DNA of 64,000 nucleotides from Streptomyces rubellomurinus. Lineage in GTDB: Bacteria > Actinomycetota > Actinomycetes > Streptomycetales > Streptomycetaceae. Made by a program: the position numbers and the translations under genes. The stretch is from NCBI RefSeq assembly GCF_000961885.1, contig NZ_JZKH01000021.1, positions 33,382 through 97,381 of the forward strand. Reading direction: 5' to 3'. The notes under the pieces are model-generated. The model was given only the letters and a program-made list of their open reading frames with translations, had not been told where the DNA came from and did not search any database. Below are positions 9,945 through 17,702 of this stretch, in pieces (the first letter of the stretch is position 1; every line of letters starts with the position of its first letter).

Positions 9945-12248
9945 ATGCAGAGCAACACGGATACCACCTCCGCCCCCGACCACGAGACCGTCCGCGAGCG
10001 CGAGATCGCCGGTGAGCAGCGACACCTCGACACCGTCTACCACCGGCTGGAGGAGAAGCTCGCCGAGGCCGAGTACATCCTGGAGGACGCCGCCAAGCGG
10101 GTCCACGTCGGCACCCCCGGCGCCCTCGCCGAGCGCGACGCCCAGGTCTACCGGGCGGGCGCCCACCTCCACCGGCTCAACAGCGAGTTCGAGGACTTCC
10201 TGTTCGGCCGGATCGACCTCCAGCGGGCGGACGCCCCGGAGGAGCACGGCATCCCGTCGAACACCCCGCTCGACCCGGCCGACCCGGCCGTCGCCGAGAC
10301 CCTCCACATCGGCCGCCTCGGCGTGCTGGACGCCGAGTACGGCCCGCTGGTGATCGACTGGCGGGCCCCCGCCGCCGCGCCCTTCTACCGCGCCACCCCG
10401 GTCGAGCCCGGCCGGGTGATCCGCCGCCGGGTCATCCGCTCCAAGGGCCGCCGGGTGATCGGCGTCGAGGACGACCTGCTGCGCCCCGACCTGACCCCCA
10501 CCCTGGACGGCGAGGAGCTGGCCGTGGTCGGCGACGGCGCGCTGATGGCCTCGCTCGGCCGCGCCCGCAGCCACTCGATGCGCGACATCGTCTCCTCGAT
10601 CCAGAAGGAACAGGACGAGGTGATCCGCGCCGCCGCGGCCGGCGCCACCCTCGTCACCGGCGGCCCCGGCACCGGCAAGACCGCCGTCGCCCTGCACCGC
10701 GCCGCCTACCTGCTCTACCAGGACCGCCGCCGCTACGCCGGCGGCATCCTGGTGGTCTCGCCGACCCCGCTGCTGGTCTCCTACACCGAGGGCGTGCTGC
10801 CCTCGCTCGGCGAGGAGGGCCAGGTCGCCATCCGCGCGGTCGGCTCGCTGGTGGACGGCATCGAGGCCGGCACCTACGACAGCCCGGAGGCGGCCCGGAT
10901 CAAGGGCTCGGCCCGGATGGTGCAGCTGCTGCGCCGGGCCGCCCGGGCGGCGCTGGAGCAGGGCGCCCCGCAGGAGCTGAAGGTGGTCGCCCGCGGCGAG
11001 GTGCTGAAGCTGGACGCGGCCCGGCTGAAGGCCGTGCGGGGCAACGTGGTGGGCTCCGGCGGCACCCCGCTGAACCTGCTGCGCCCGCGCGCCCGCCGGC
11101 TGCTGCTGGACGCCCTGTGGCAGGAGGCCACCCGGCACCTGCCCAAGCCCACCGACCACTACGCCCGCGAGCAGCGCCAGGAGGAGAAGGAGGCCTTCGA
11201 CGAGTACGTCTCGGACGAGGCGCCGTTCCTGGACTTCCTGGACGCCTGGTGGCCGGCCCTGACCCCGCGCCGGGTGCTGGGCACCCTCAAGCAGTACCGC
11301 CACACCAACCGGATCGCCCGCCGCGCCGTCACCCCGGACGAGGCGAAGCGGCTGGCCGCGTCCTGGCGGCACCTGTCCCCGGCGGGCGAGGGCGCGCTGT
11401 CCGCGCACGACGTCGCCCTGGTGGACGAGCTGCAGGTGCTGCTCGGCGAGCCGGCCCGGCCGAAGGTCCGCGAGGTGGACGCGATGGACCTGCTGACCGG
11501 CCTGGACGAGGTCACCACCTTCGCCGACCGCAACTCCCGCCAGCGCGAGCGTCAGCCGGTGGAGCGCAAGGAGTACGCGCACGTCATCGTGGACGAGGCC
11601 CAGGACCTCACCCCGATGCAGTGGCGGATGATCGGCCGCCGCTCCCGGATGGCCACCTGGACCATCGTCGGCGACCCGGCGCAGTCCTCCTGGCCGTTCC
11701 CGCAGGAGGCCCAGGCCGCGCTGGACGAGGTGCTGTCCGGCAAGCCGCGCCGCCGCTTCACGCTGACCGTGAACTACCGCAACCCGGCCGAGATCGCCGA
11801 GGTCGCGGCCAAGGTGCTGGCGCTGGCCGCGCCGGGCACCCCGTCGCCGAGCGCGGTGCGCGAGGTCGGCGTGGAGCCGCGCTTCGCCGCCGTCGCCGAC
11901 CCGTCGCCGGCGGCCTTCGGCCGGGCCGCCCGGGCGGAGCTGGAGCGGCTGCTGGGCGAGGTGGACGGCACCGTGGCGATCGTGGTGCCGATGGACCGCC
12001 GGGCGGAGGCGGCCGGGTGGGCCGAGGGCCTGGGCGAGCGCGTGGTGGCGCTCGGCAGCCTGGAGGCCAAGGGCCTGGAGTACGACGCGACGGTGGTCGC
12101 CGACCCGACCGGCATCGCCGGCGAGTCGGAGGCCGGCCTGCGGGTGCTGTACGTGGCGCTGACCCGGGCGACCCAGCGGCTGACGGTGCTCTCCGGCCCG
12201 GACGACCTGCCGGACGCGGCCGGCGTGCCCGCCCTGCTGCGCGGCTGA
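9945..12248 (+). CDS. HelD-family RNA polymerase recycling ATPase (UvrD-like helicase)
   Basis: The 767-residue protein begins with an antiparallel coiled-coil-rich arm (about 15-75), typical of HelD, which inserts into the RNA polymerase secondary channel. SF1 helicase motifs follow: Walker A GGPGTGKTAVALHRAA near residue 240, Walker B HVIVDEAQDLTPMQW near 545, VGDPAQSSWPF, the motif IV region FTLTVNYRNP, and the C-terminal YVALTRATQRLTVL. The family removes stalled polymerase from DNA or nucleic acid from polymerase; some actinobacterial members protect against rifamycins. I saw no rifamycin-associated element upstream, so that role is unsupported here. ATG at 9945 gives a family-typical N-terminus. 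Confidence 0.88.
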   Translation: MQSNTDTTSAPDHETVREREIAGEQRHLDTVYHRLEEKLAEAEYILEDAAKRVHVGTPGALAERDAQVYRAGAHLHRLNSEFEDFLFGRIDLQRADAPEEHGIPSNTPLDPADPAVAETLHIGRLGVLDAEYGPLVIDWRAPAAAPFYRATPVEPGRVIRRRVIRSKGRRVIGVEDDLLRPDLTPTLDGEELAVVGDGALMASLGRARSHSMRDIVSSIQKEQDEVIRAAAAGATLVTGGPGTGKTAVALHRAAYLLYQDRRRYAGGILVVSPTPLLVSYTEGVLPSLGEEGQVAIRAVGSLVDGIEAGTYDSPEAARIKGSARMVQLLRRAARAALEQGAPQELKVVARGEVLKLDAARLKAVRGNVVGSGGTPLNLLRPRARRLLLDALWQEATRHLPKPTDHYAREQRQEEKEAFDEYVSDEAPFLDFLDAWWPALTPRRVLGTLKQYRHTNRIARRAVTPDEAKRLAASWRHLSPAGEGALSAHDVALVDELQVLLGEPARPKVREVDAMDLLTGLDEVTTFADRNSRQRERQPVERKEYAHVIVDEAQDLTPMQWRMIGRRSRMATWTIVGDPAQSSWPFPQEAQAALDEVLSGKPRRRFTLTVNYRNPAEIAEVAAKVLALAAPGTPSPSAVREVGVEPRFAAVADPSPAAFGRAARAELERLLGEVDGTVAIVVPMDRRAEAAGWAEGLGERVVALGSLEAKGLEYDATVVADPTGIAGESEAGLRVLYVALTRATQRLTVLSGPDDLPDAAGVPALLRG

Positions 12249-12280
12249 CCGGCGCCGGGGCCGACGAGCCCCGGCAGCAC

Positions 12281-12311
12281 GAAGGCCCCTCACCGATGGT
12301 GAGGGGCCTTC
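12281..12311. terminator. Hairpin terminator shared by helD and the minus-strand small RNA
   Basis: A perfect inverted repeat has 14-base arms (12281-12294 and 12298-12311) around GAT. It can end helD on the plus strand and the candidate small RNA on the minus strand. Confidence 0.85.
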
Positions 12312-12406
12312 AGACGTTTGAACACCGACCCGCCATGCTCGCCTCGCGGCAAGTGGTCCCTCGAAGGGACGAAGGTTGGGCCCGGGGGCTTGGATCGAGC
12401 CGGTGC
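12281..12406 (-). ncRNA. Candidate structured small RNA (about 126 nt)
   Basis: On the minus strand a promoter-like pair is followed by about 126 bases ending in a perfect terminator hairpin, with no credible protein frame. The transcript can fold into a closing stem (CACCGGC with GTCGGTG), a hairpin GTCCC/GGGAC with a UUCG-containing loop, and a hairpin CTTGCC-GCGA-GGCGAG with a GNRA-type tetraloop, before the terminator. I recall a small RNA named scr2952 reported at the equivalent place in S. coelicolor, beside the helicase SCO2952, but cannot confirm identity here. Target and role are unknown. Confidence 0.6.
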
Positions 12407-12412
12407 CTGTCC

Positions 12413-12440
12413 AATGTAACGCATCGGCCCGCAGAGGCAA
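12413..12440 (-). promoter_or_regulatory. Promoter of the candidate small RNA
   Basis: Read on the minus strand, TTGCCT (12440-12435) and TACATT (12418-12413) are separated by 16 bases. The expected transcription start is near 12406. Confidence 0.55.
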
Positions 12441-12523
12441 GGAGTCCGGCGCGTGACGCGCCCCGAGCCGGAGGGTGCGTTGTGGGATCCGCACACTCAA
12501 TGAACGTTATTTCTGGCTACCCC

Positions 12524-12553
12524 TTGGAAGGTGCGACGATCGAGGTCTAGCAT
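12524..12553 (+). promoter_or_regulatory. Candidate promoter of malic enzyme
   Basis: TTGGAA (12524-12529) and TAGCAT (12548-12553) are 18 bases apart. Transcription would start near 12560, just before the palindrome at 12570-12586. Confidence 0.5.
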
Positions 12554-12569
12554 GCGCGCAGGCGATGCC

Positions 12570-12586
12570 TTCAACAAAATGTTGAA
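12570..12586. promoter_or_regulatory. Palindromic operator candidate upstream of malic enzyme
   Basis: TTCAACAAAATGTTGAA is a perfect palindrome with seven-base arms. It is A/T-rich in a GC-rich genome and lies just after the expected transcription start, so a bound repressor could block the promoter. A further TGTTGA copy follows at 12596-12601. The regulator is not identified. Confidence 0.5.
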
Positions 12587-12633
12587 TCTCGACGATGTTG
12601 AGCCTGCGGGACGGACGGAAGAAGGAAGCGTCG

Positions 12634-14106
12634 ATGGCGACGGTGCCCAGTGTCTCGAACTCGATCACGGTACGGCTGGAGGTCCCGGCCCGGGGCAACG
12701 CCGTCAGTGCGATCACCACGGCCGTGGAGTCCTCCGGCGGTTCGGTGACCGGCCTCGACGTCACCGCCTCCGGCCTGGAGGCCCTGCGGATCGACGTCAC
12801 GGTGGCGGCCTCCTCCGTCGCGCACGGCGAGGAGATCGTCGAGAAGCTCCGCGCGATCGACGGCGTGGCCATCGGGAAGGTCTCGGACCGCACCTTCCTG
12901 ATGCACCTCGGCGGCAAGATCGAGATGTCCTCCAAGCTGCCGATCCGCAACCGCGACGACCTGTCCATGATCTACACCCCGGGCGTCGCCCGGGTCTGCA
13001 TGGCGATCGCCGAGAACCCCGAGGACGCCCGCCGCCTCACCATCAAGCGCAACAGCGTCGCCGTGGTCACCGACGGCTCGGCCGTGCTGGGCCTGGGCAA
13101 CATCGGCCCGGCGGCCGCGCTGCCGGTGATGGAGGGCAAGGCGGCCCTGTTCAAGCGCTTCGCCGGGATCGACGCCTGGCCGATCTGCCTGGACACCCAG
13201 GACACCGACGAGATCGTGGCCATCGTCAAGGCGATCGCCCCCGGCTTCGCGGGCATCAACCTGGAGGACATCTCCGCGCCGCGCTGCTTCGAGATCGAGG
13301 CCCGGCTGCGCGAGGCCCTGGACATCCCGGTCTTCCACGACGACCAGCACGGCACCGCGATCGTGGTACTGGCCGCCCTCACCAACGCGCTGAAGGTGGT
13401 CGGCAAGGAGATCGGCGACATCCGGGTGGTCATGTCGGGCGCCGGCGCCGCCGGTACCGCGATCCTCAAGCTGCTGCTGGCCGCCGGCGTCGAGCACGCC
13501 ACCGTGGCGGACGTGCGCGGCGTGGTCCACCAGGGCCGGGACGACCTCAACGACAGCCTGCGCTGGATCGCCGAGCACACCAACCGCTCCGGCCGCACCG
13601 GCAGCCTCAAGGAGGCCGTGGAGGGCGCCGACGTCTTCATCGGCGTCTCCGCCCCGAACGTGCTGGACGGCGACGACCTGGCCACCATGGCCGAGAACGC
13701 GATCGTCTTCGCGCTGGCCAACCCGGACCCGGAGGTCGACCCGGCCGTCGCCCGGCAGACCGCCGCCGTGGTCGCCACCGGCCGCAGCGACTTCCCGAAC
13801 CAGATCAACAACGTGCTGGTCTTCCCGGGTGTCTTCCGCGGCCTGCTGGACGCCCAGAGCCGCACCGTCAACACCGAGATGATGATCGCCGCCGCCCGGG
13901 CGCTGGCCACCACCGTCGCCGACGACGAGCTGAACGCGAACTACATCATCCCGAGCGTCTTCCACAAGGACGTCGCCAAGACCGTCGCCTCCGCCGTCCG
14001 CGAGGCCGCCCTGGCCGGCGCCCAGGAGGCGCCGGTGCCCTCCCGCCCGACCCCGGGCATCGTCGGCACCCTCGACACGTCGGCCTTTCCCGTCGTCAAG
14101 CTGTGA
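12634..14106 (+). CDS. NAD(P)-dependent malic enzyme with N-terminal ACT-like domain
   Basis: The 490-residue enzyme converts malate to pyruvate and CO2. An ACT-like regulatory fold occupies about residues 8-80 ([18 protein letters not shown]). The malic enzyme N-terminal domain follows ([42 protein letters not shown], then [12 protein letters not shown]). The NAD-binding domain has [24 protein letters not shown] at 12634 has GAAGGA about ten bases upstream. The preceding palindrome suggests repression in response to a carbon source. It stands alone between the small RNA and hup. Confidence 0.93.
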   Translation: MATVPSVSNSITVRLEVPARGNAVSAITTAVESSGGSVTGLDVTASGLEALRIDVTVAASSVAHGEEIVEKLRAIDGVAIGKVSDRTFLMHLGGKIEMSSKLPIRNRDDLSMIYTPGVARVCMAIAENPEDARRLTIKRNSVAVVTDGSAVLGLGNIGPAAALPVMEGKAALFKRFAGIDAWPICLDTQDTDEIVAIVKAIAPGFAGINLEDISAPRCFEIEARLREALDIPVFHDDQHGTAIVVLAALTNALKVVGKEIGDIRVVMSGAGAAGTAILKLLLAAGVEHATVADVRGVVHQGRDDLNDSLRWIAEHTNRSGRTGSLKEAVEGADVFIGVSAPNVLDGDDLATMAENAIVFALANPDPEVDPAVARQTAAVVATGRSDFPNQINNVLVFPGVFRGLLDAQSRTVNTEMMIAAARALATTVADDELNANYIIPSVFHKDVAKTVASAVREAALAGAQEAPVPSRPTPGIVGTLDTSAFPVVKL

Positions 14107-14656
14107 GGGCCGTCGTCGAGCCGTGACGGCCGCCGTCAAGCTCTGACCCGCCCTCCCGGCGACGTGTCGCGGATCGGTCAAATGTCCGATTGGCGCCATA
14201 CCCGCCCAAGCCCGCCCCGAACCCTTGCGACACAAGGGCGAGGGGCGTGTTTGGGCTTGTCAGTCCTAGGGCGTACGGTAGCCCTGCACGGGGCAGGCGT
14301 GTCCGACAAGTACGGAACGTCCCCCTGGTCTTCCGGCGTGTCGTCCCGACCGCCGCCCGCTCCCGGTCCGCCGGAGCCGACGGAGCGTCACACCTCCAAC
14401 GGGCGGGCGATGTTCGGGTGGCTCGGCCGGGGCCCGATTGGCTTTCTCGGGGCCGGTCGGGGCAGGATTCGTTCCCAGGCAGGCGGGCGGGCCTTTCGAC
14501 GGCACCGGCGCGCGGCGTACGGGTACGGACCCGGCCTGCGACCACGCATTGCCTGCATGAGCACAGTGTGCGGACCTGCGGCCCATCCGGGTGCCCCCCG
14601 GTGGGAGCACCGATGGGCCCCCGCACACCGCAAGCGAACAGACCACAGGAGTACAC
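14107..14656. other. 550-base intergenic region and long leader of hup
   Basis: No convincing gene lies here; the open frames are composition artefacts. A TTGTCA/TAGCCC pair at 14257-14284 with a 16-base spacer is a possible promoter, which would give a leader of about 365 bases. A strong hairpin occupies 14566-14628. Confidence 0.45.
14566..14628 (+). promoter_or_regulatory. Nested hairpin in the hup leader
   Basis: Three stems nest in order: GTGTGCGG (14566-14573) with CCGCACAC (14621-14628), GCCCATC (14581-14587) with GATGGGC (14612-14618), and CGGTG-GGAG-CACC inside. The structure ends about 28 bases before the hup start, close to its ribosome site (CAGGAG, 14645-14650). It could regulate translation or stabilise the mRNA. 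Confidence 0.45.
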
Positions 14657-14938
14657 ATGAACCGCAGTGAGCTGGTGGCCGCGCTGTCCGAGCGCGCCGA
14701 GGTGACCCGCAAGGACGCCGACGCCGTTCTGGCCGCCTTCGCCGAGATCGTCGGCGAGGTCGTCGCCAAGGGCGACGAGAAGGTCACCATCCCCGGTTTC
14801 CTGACCTTCGAGCGCACCCACCGCGCTGCCCGCACCGCCCGCAACCCGCAGACCGGCGAGCCGATCCAGATCCCCGAGGGCTACAGCGCCAAGGTCAGCG
14901 CCGGCTCCAAGCTGAAGGAAGCCGCCAAGGGCGCCTGA
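14657..14938 (+). CDS. hup: HU-family nucleoid DNA-binding protein
   Basis: The 93-residue protein begins MNRSELVAALSER and has the HU beta-arm region (VTIPGFLTFERTHRAARTARNPQTGEPI) with the conserved RNPQTG. It lacks the long lysine-rich tail of the second HU type found in Streptomyces, so it is the short HupA-like form. It bends and compacts DNA as a dimer. The start has AGGAG about seven bases upstream. A strong bidirectional terminator separates it from convergent murA. Confidence 0.95.
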   Translation: MNRSELVAALSERAEVTRKDADAVLAAFAEIVGEVVAKGDEKVTIPGFLTFERTHRAARTARNPQTGEPIQIPEGYSAKVSAGSKLKEAAKGA

Positions 14939-14956
14939 ACCGCACCTTGAACGCCC

Positions 14957-14992
14957 GAGAGGCCGGGCTCCCCGCGGGGAGCCCGGCCTCTC
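14957..14992. terminator. Bidirectional terminator between hup and murA
   Basis: A perfect 36-base palindrome lies between the two convergent stop codons, with 17-base arms meeting at GC. Confidence 0.9.
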
Positions 14993-15012
14993 GCCGTGTC
15001 ACCGGGCGCTGA

Positions 15013-16353
15013 TCAGGCGTCGACCAGCTGCTCGCTGGGCAGCTCGACGTGCGCGCCCAGGTCGCGCAGCTTGTCCATGAAGTTCTCGTAGCCGCGGTTG
15101 ATCAGGTCGATGCCGTGCACGGTCGAGGTGCCCTCGGCCGCCAGCGCCGCGATCAGGTACGAGAAGCCGCCGCGCAGGTCCGGGATGACCAGCTCGGCGC
15201 CCATCAGCTTGGACGGGCCGGAGACGACCGCCGAGTGCAGGAAGTTGCGGGCGCCGAAGCGGCACGGGGTCGCGCCCAGGCACTCGCGGTAGAGCTGGAT
15301 GTGCGCGCCCATCTGGTTCAGCGCGCCGGTGAAGCCGAGCCGCGACTCGTACACCGTCTCGTGGACGATGGACAGGCCGGTGGCCTGGGTCAGCGCGACC
15401 ACCAGCGGCTGCTGCCAGTCGGTCTGGAAGCCCGGGTGCACGTCGGTCTCCAGGGCGATCGCCTTGAGCTCGCCGCCCGGGTGCCAGAAGCGGATGCCCT
15501 CGTCGTCGACCTCGAAGGCGCCGCCGACCTTCCGGAAGGTGTTGAGGAAGGTCATCATCTCCAGCTGGCGGGCGCCGCGGACGTAGATGTCGCCCTTGGT
15601 CGCCAGCGCCGCGCAGGCCCAGGAGGCCGCCTCCAGGCGGTCCGGCAGCGCCCGGTGGGTGTAGCCGTTCAGCTCGTCCACACCGGTGATCAGGATGGTG
15701 CGGTCGGTGCCCAGGGTGATGATCGCGCCCATCTTCTGCAGCACGCAGATCAGGTCGACGATCTCCGGCTCGATGGCCGCGTTGCGCAGCTCGGTGACGC
15801 CCTCCGCGAGGACGGCGGTGAGCAGCACCTGCTCGGTCGCGCCGACCGAGGGGTAGGGCAGCTCGATCTTGGTGCCGCGCAGCCGCTGCGGGGCGACCAG
15901 GTAGGTGCCCTGCGGGTGCTTCTCGATGGTGGCGCCGAACTGGCGCAGCACCTCGAAGTGGAAGTCGACCGGGCGGCCGCCGATGTCGCAGCCGCCCAGG
16001 CCCGGGATGAAGGCGTGGCCGAGGCGGTGCAGCAGCGGGCCGCAGAACAGGATCGGGATCCGCGAGGAGCCGGCGTGCGCGTCGATGTCGGCGACGTTGG
16101 CGCTCTCGACGTGCGAGGGGTCGAGGATCAGCTCGCCGTCCTCGTCACCGGTGCGCACGGTCACGCCGTGCAGCTGGAGCAGTCCGCGGACCACCTTGAC
16201 GTCGCGGATGTCCGGGACGTTGCGCAGTCTGCTGGGGCCCTGCCCGAGGAGGGCGGCGACCATGGCCTTGGGGACCAGGTTCTTCGCACCGCGGACGCGG
16301 ATCTCGCCTTCGAGCGGGTTTCCGCCGTGGACCAGCAGGACGTCGTCGGTCAT
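15013..16353 (-). CDS. murA: UDP-N-acetylglucosamine 1-carboxyvinyltransferase
   Basis: The 446-residue enzyme transfers enolpyruvate from PEP to UDP-GlcNAc, the first committed step of peptidoglycan synthesis in the cytoplasm. It begins MTDDVLLVHGGNPLEGEIRV and has the conserved GAKNL. The active-site cysteine sits in GGCDIGGRPVD near residue 121. This is the residue alkylated by fosfomycin, so the enzyme is predicted to be fosfomycin sensitive. The frame is open further upstream, but the ATG at 16353 gives the family-length protein. Confidence 0.97.
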   Translation of the reverse strand: MTDDVLLVHGGNPLEGEIRVRGAKNLVPKAMVAALLGQGPSRLRNVPDIRDVKVVRGLLQLHGVTVRTGDEDGELILDPSHVESANVADIDAHAGSSRIPILFCGPLLHRLGHAFIPGLGGCDIGGRPVDFHFEVLRQFGATIEKHPQGTYLVAPQRLRGTKIELPYPSVGATEQVLLTAVLAEGVTELRNAAIEPEIVDLICVLQKMGAIITLGTDRTILITGVDELNGYTHRALPDRLEAASWACAALATKGDIYVRGARQLEMMTFLNTFRKVGGAFEVDDEGIRFWHPGGELKAIALETDVHPGFQTDWQQPLVVALTQATGLSIVHETVYESRLGFTGALNQMGAHIQLYRECLGATPCRFGARNFLHSAVVSGPSKLMGAELVIPDLRGGFSYLIAALAAEGTSTVHGIDLINRGYENFMDKLRDLGAHVELPSEQLVDA

Positions 16354-16661
16354 CGTTCTCGCAATCCGGGGTGCCAGAGGAGTGGGACGGGCTCTGGAGC
16401 AGAGCCGCTGGTGGACCGGTGGTACGGCCGTACGGGCGCGTTCGGGCCCCCGGCGAAACCGAGTCGGCACCGTAGAAGGGCGTCCACCATCCGTAGATGG
16501 TAGTAGGCGTCTGGACGGTTCCCGTGAGCCTCTCCCGTGATGGTGCTCTCTCCGGGGCTCCTCCCGCCCGCCGGTACGGCCGTACGGGTGTTCGTTCGGC
16601 GTGGCGCGGTTTCGACCGTTTCGGTGTCCGACCGGCGCCGTTCTGCGGGATCATGTGTGGC

Positions 16662-17246
16662 ATGACGGCGGCCCATTCGCACGCAGGCCGGTCACACACC
16701 GGCCGTCTGCTCGTCGCGACGCCCGTGCTCACCGATCCGAACTTCGCGCGGTCGGTGGTGCTGCTCCTCGACCACGACGTCGAGGGGGCGCTCGGTGTGG
16801 TCCTCAACCGGCCGACACCGGTCGAGGTCGGCAGTGTGCTGGACGGCTGGGGCAGACTCGTCGGCCGGCCCGCCGTGGTGTTCCAGGGCGGGCCGGTGGC
16901 GCTGGACTCGGCCCTCGGCCTCGCGGTGGCGCCGGGGGAGCCGGGCACCGGCGAGCCGCTCGGCTGGCGGCGGGTGCACGGGGCGATCGGCCTGGTCGAC
17001 CTGGAGGCGCCGCCCGAGGTGCTGGCCGGGGAGCTGGGGGCGCTGCGGATCTTCGCCGGGTACGCCGGCTGGTCGCCCGGCCAGCTGGAGGCGGAGCTGG
17101 AGAGCGGCGCCTGGTACCTGGTGGACTGCGAGCCCGGGGACATCTCCAGCCCCGAGCCGGAGCGGCTGTGGCGCGCGGTGCTGCGCCGCCAGCGCGGCCC
17201 GCTGGCGCTGTTCGCGACCTACCCGGACGACCCGACGCTGAACTGA
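16662..17246 (+). CDS. YqgE/AlgH family protein (UPF0301)
   Basis: The 194-residue protein has the family core GRLLVATPVLTDPNFARSVVLLLDHDVEGALGVVLNRP split into recognisable blocks, then VFQGGPV and IFAGYAGWSPGQLEAELESGAWY. These are diagnostic for the YqgE/AlgH fold, whose biochemical role is not settled. ATG at 16662 is chosen; another in-frame ATG lies nine bases upstream. It is divergent from murA and precedes the DUF3039 gene. Confidence 0.92.
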   Translation: MTAAHSHAGRSHTGRLLVATPVLTDPNFARSVVLLLDHDVEGALGVVLNRPTPVEVGSVLDGWGRLVGRPAVVFQGGPVALDSALGLAVAPGEPGTGEPLGWRRVHGAIGLVDLEAPPEVLAGELGALRIFAGYAGWSPGQLEAELESGAWYLVDCEPGDISSPEPERLWRAVLRRQRGPLALFATYPDDPTLN

Positions 17247-17329
17247 ACCCACGCCCCGGAGGCGAGTGGGCGGGGCGCGGTCGCGCGACACTGGCCGGGT
17301 TTCCGGGGGCGCCCATAGACTTGGCACCT

Positions 17330-17614
17330 ATGAGCACTCTTGAGCCCGAGCGCGGCCTCGGCACCGGCACCCTGGTCGAGCCCGTCCCGCAGGTGTCCCA
17401 CGGGGACGGCGACCACGAGCGCTTCGCGCACTACGTCCAGAAGGACAAGATCATGGAGAGCGCGCTCTCCGGATCGCCCGTGGTGGCGCTCTGCGGCAAG
17501 GTGTGGGTGCCCGGGCGCGACCCGAAGAAGTACCCGGTCTGCCCGATGTGCAAGGAGATCTACGACGGCATCGGCAAGCCGCAGGGCGGCGACGGCGAGG
17601 GCGGCGGCAAGTAG
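17330..17614 (+). CDS. DUF3039 family small protein with CxxC motif
   Basis: The 94-residue protein matches what I know as DUF3039, an actinobacterial family. The visible core is GDHERFAHYVQKDKIMESALSG, then VVALCGKVWVPGRDPKKYPVCPMCKEIYD. Three cysteines (one alone, then a CPMC pair) could bind metal. A TAGACT hexamer at 17316-17321 ends nine bases before the ATG, and there is no Shine-Dalgarno sequence, so the mRNA is probably leaderless. Function is unknown. Confidence 0.85.
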   Translation: MSTLEPERGLGTGTLVEPVPQVSHGDGDHERFAHYVQKDKIMESALSGSPVVALCGKVWVPGRDPKKYPVCPMCKEIYDGIGKPQGGDGEGGGK

Positions 17615-17702
17615 TCCGCGCGCGCCGGAACGGCGTTTTGCATAGCACCGCGTTTCCGCGGTGGTCTATGCCACTCGCGCCGGGCGTGGGCAGGATGACG
17701 GG

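Noticed and set aside
9441..12500. A 1019-codon minus-strand open frame opposite tmRNA and helD
   Set aside because: It is antisense to two clear genes and shows the Arg/Gly/His-rich composition typical of shadow frames in high-GC DNA. The same holds for the long minus-strand frames opposite prfB, the hydroxylase operon, the MprF-like gene and the helicase.
14164..14670. Two overlapping plus-strand frames in the hup leader
   Set aside because: No ribosome site, no family, and they run through a strong RNA hairpin into the hup start.
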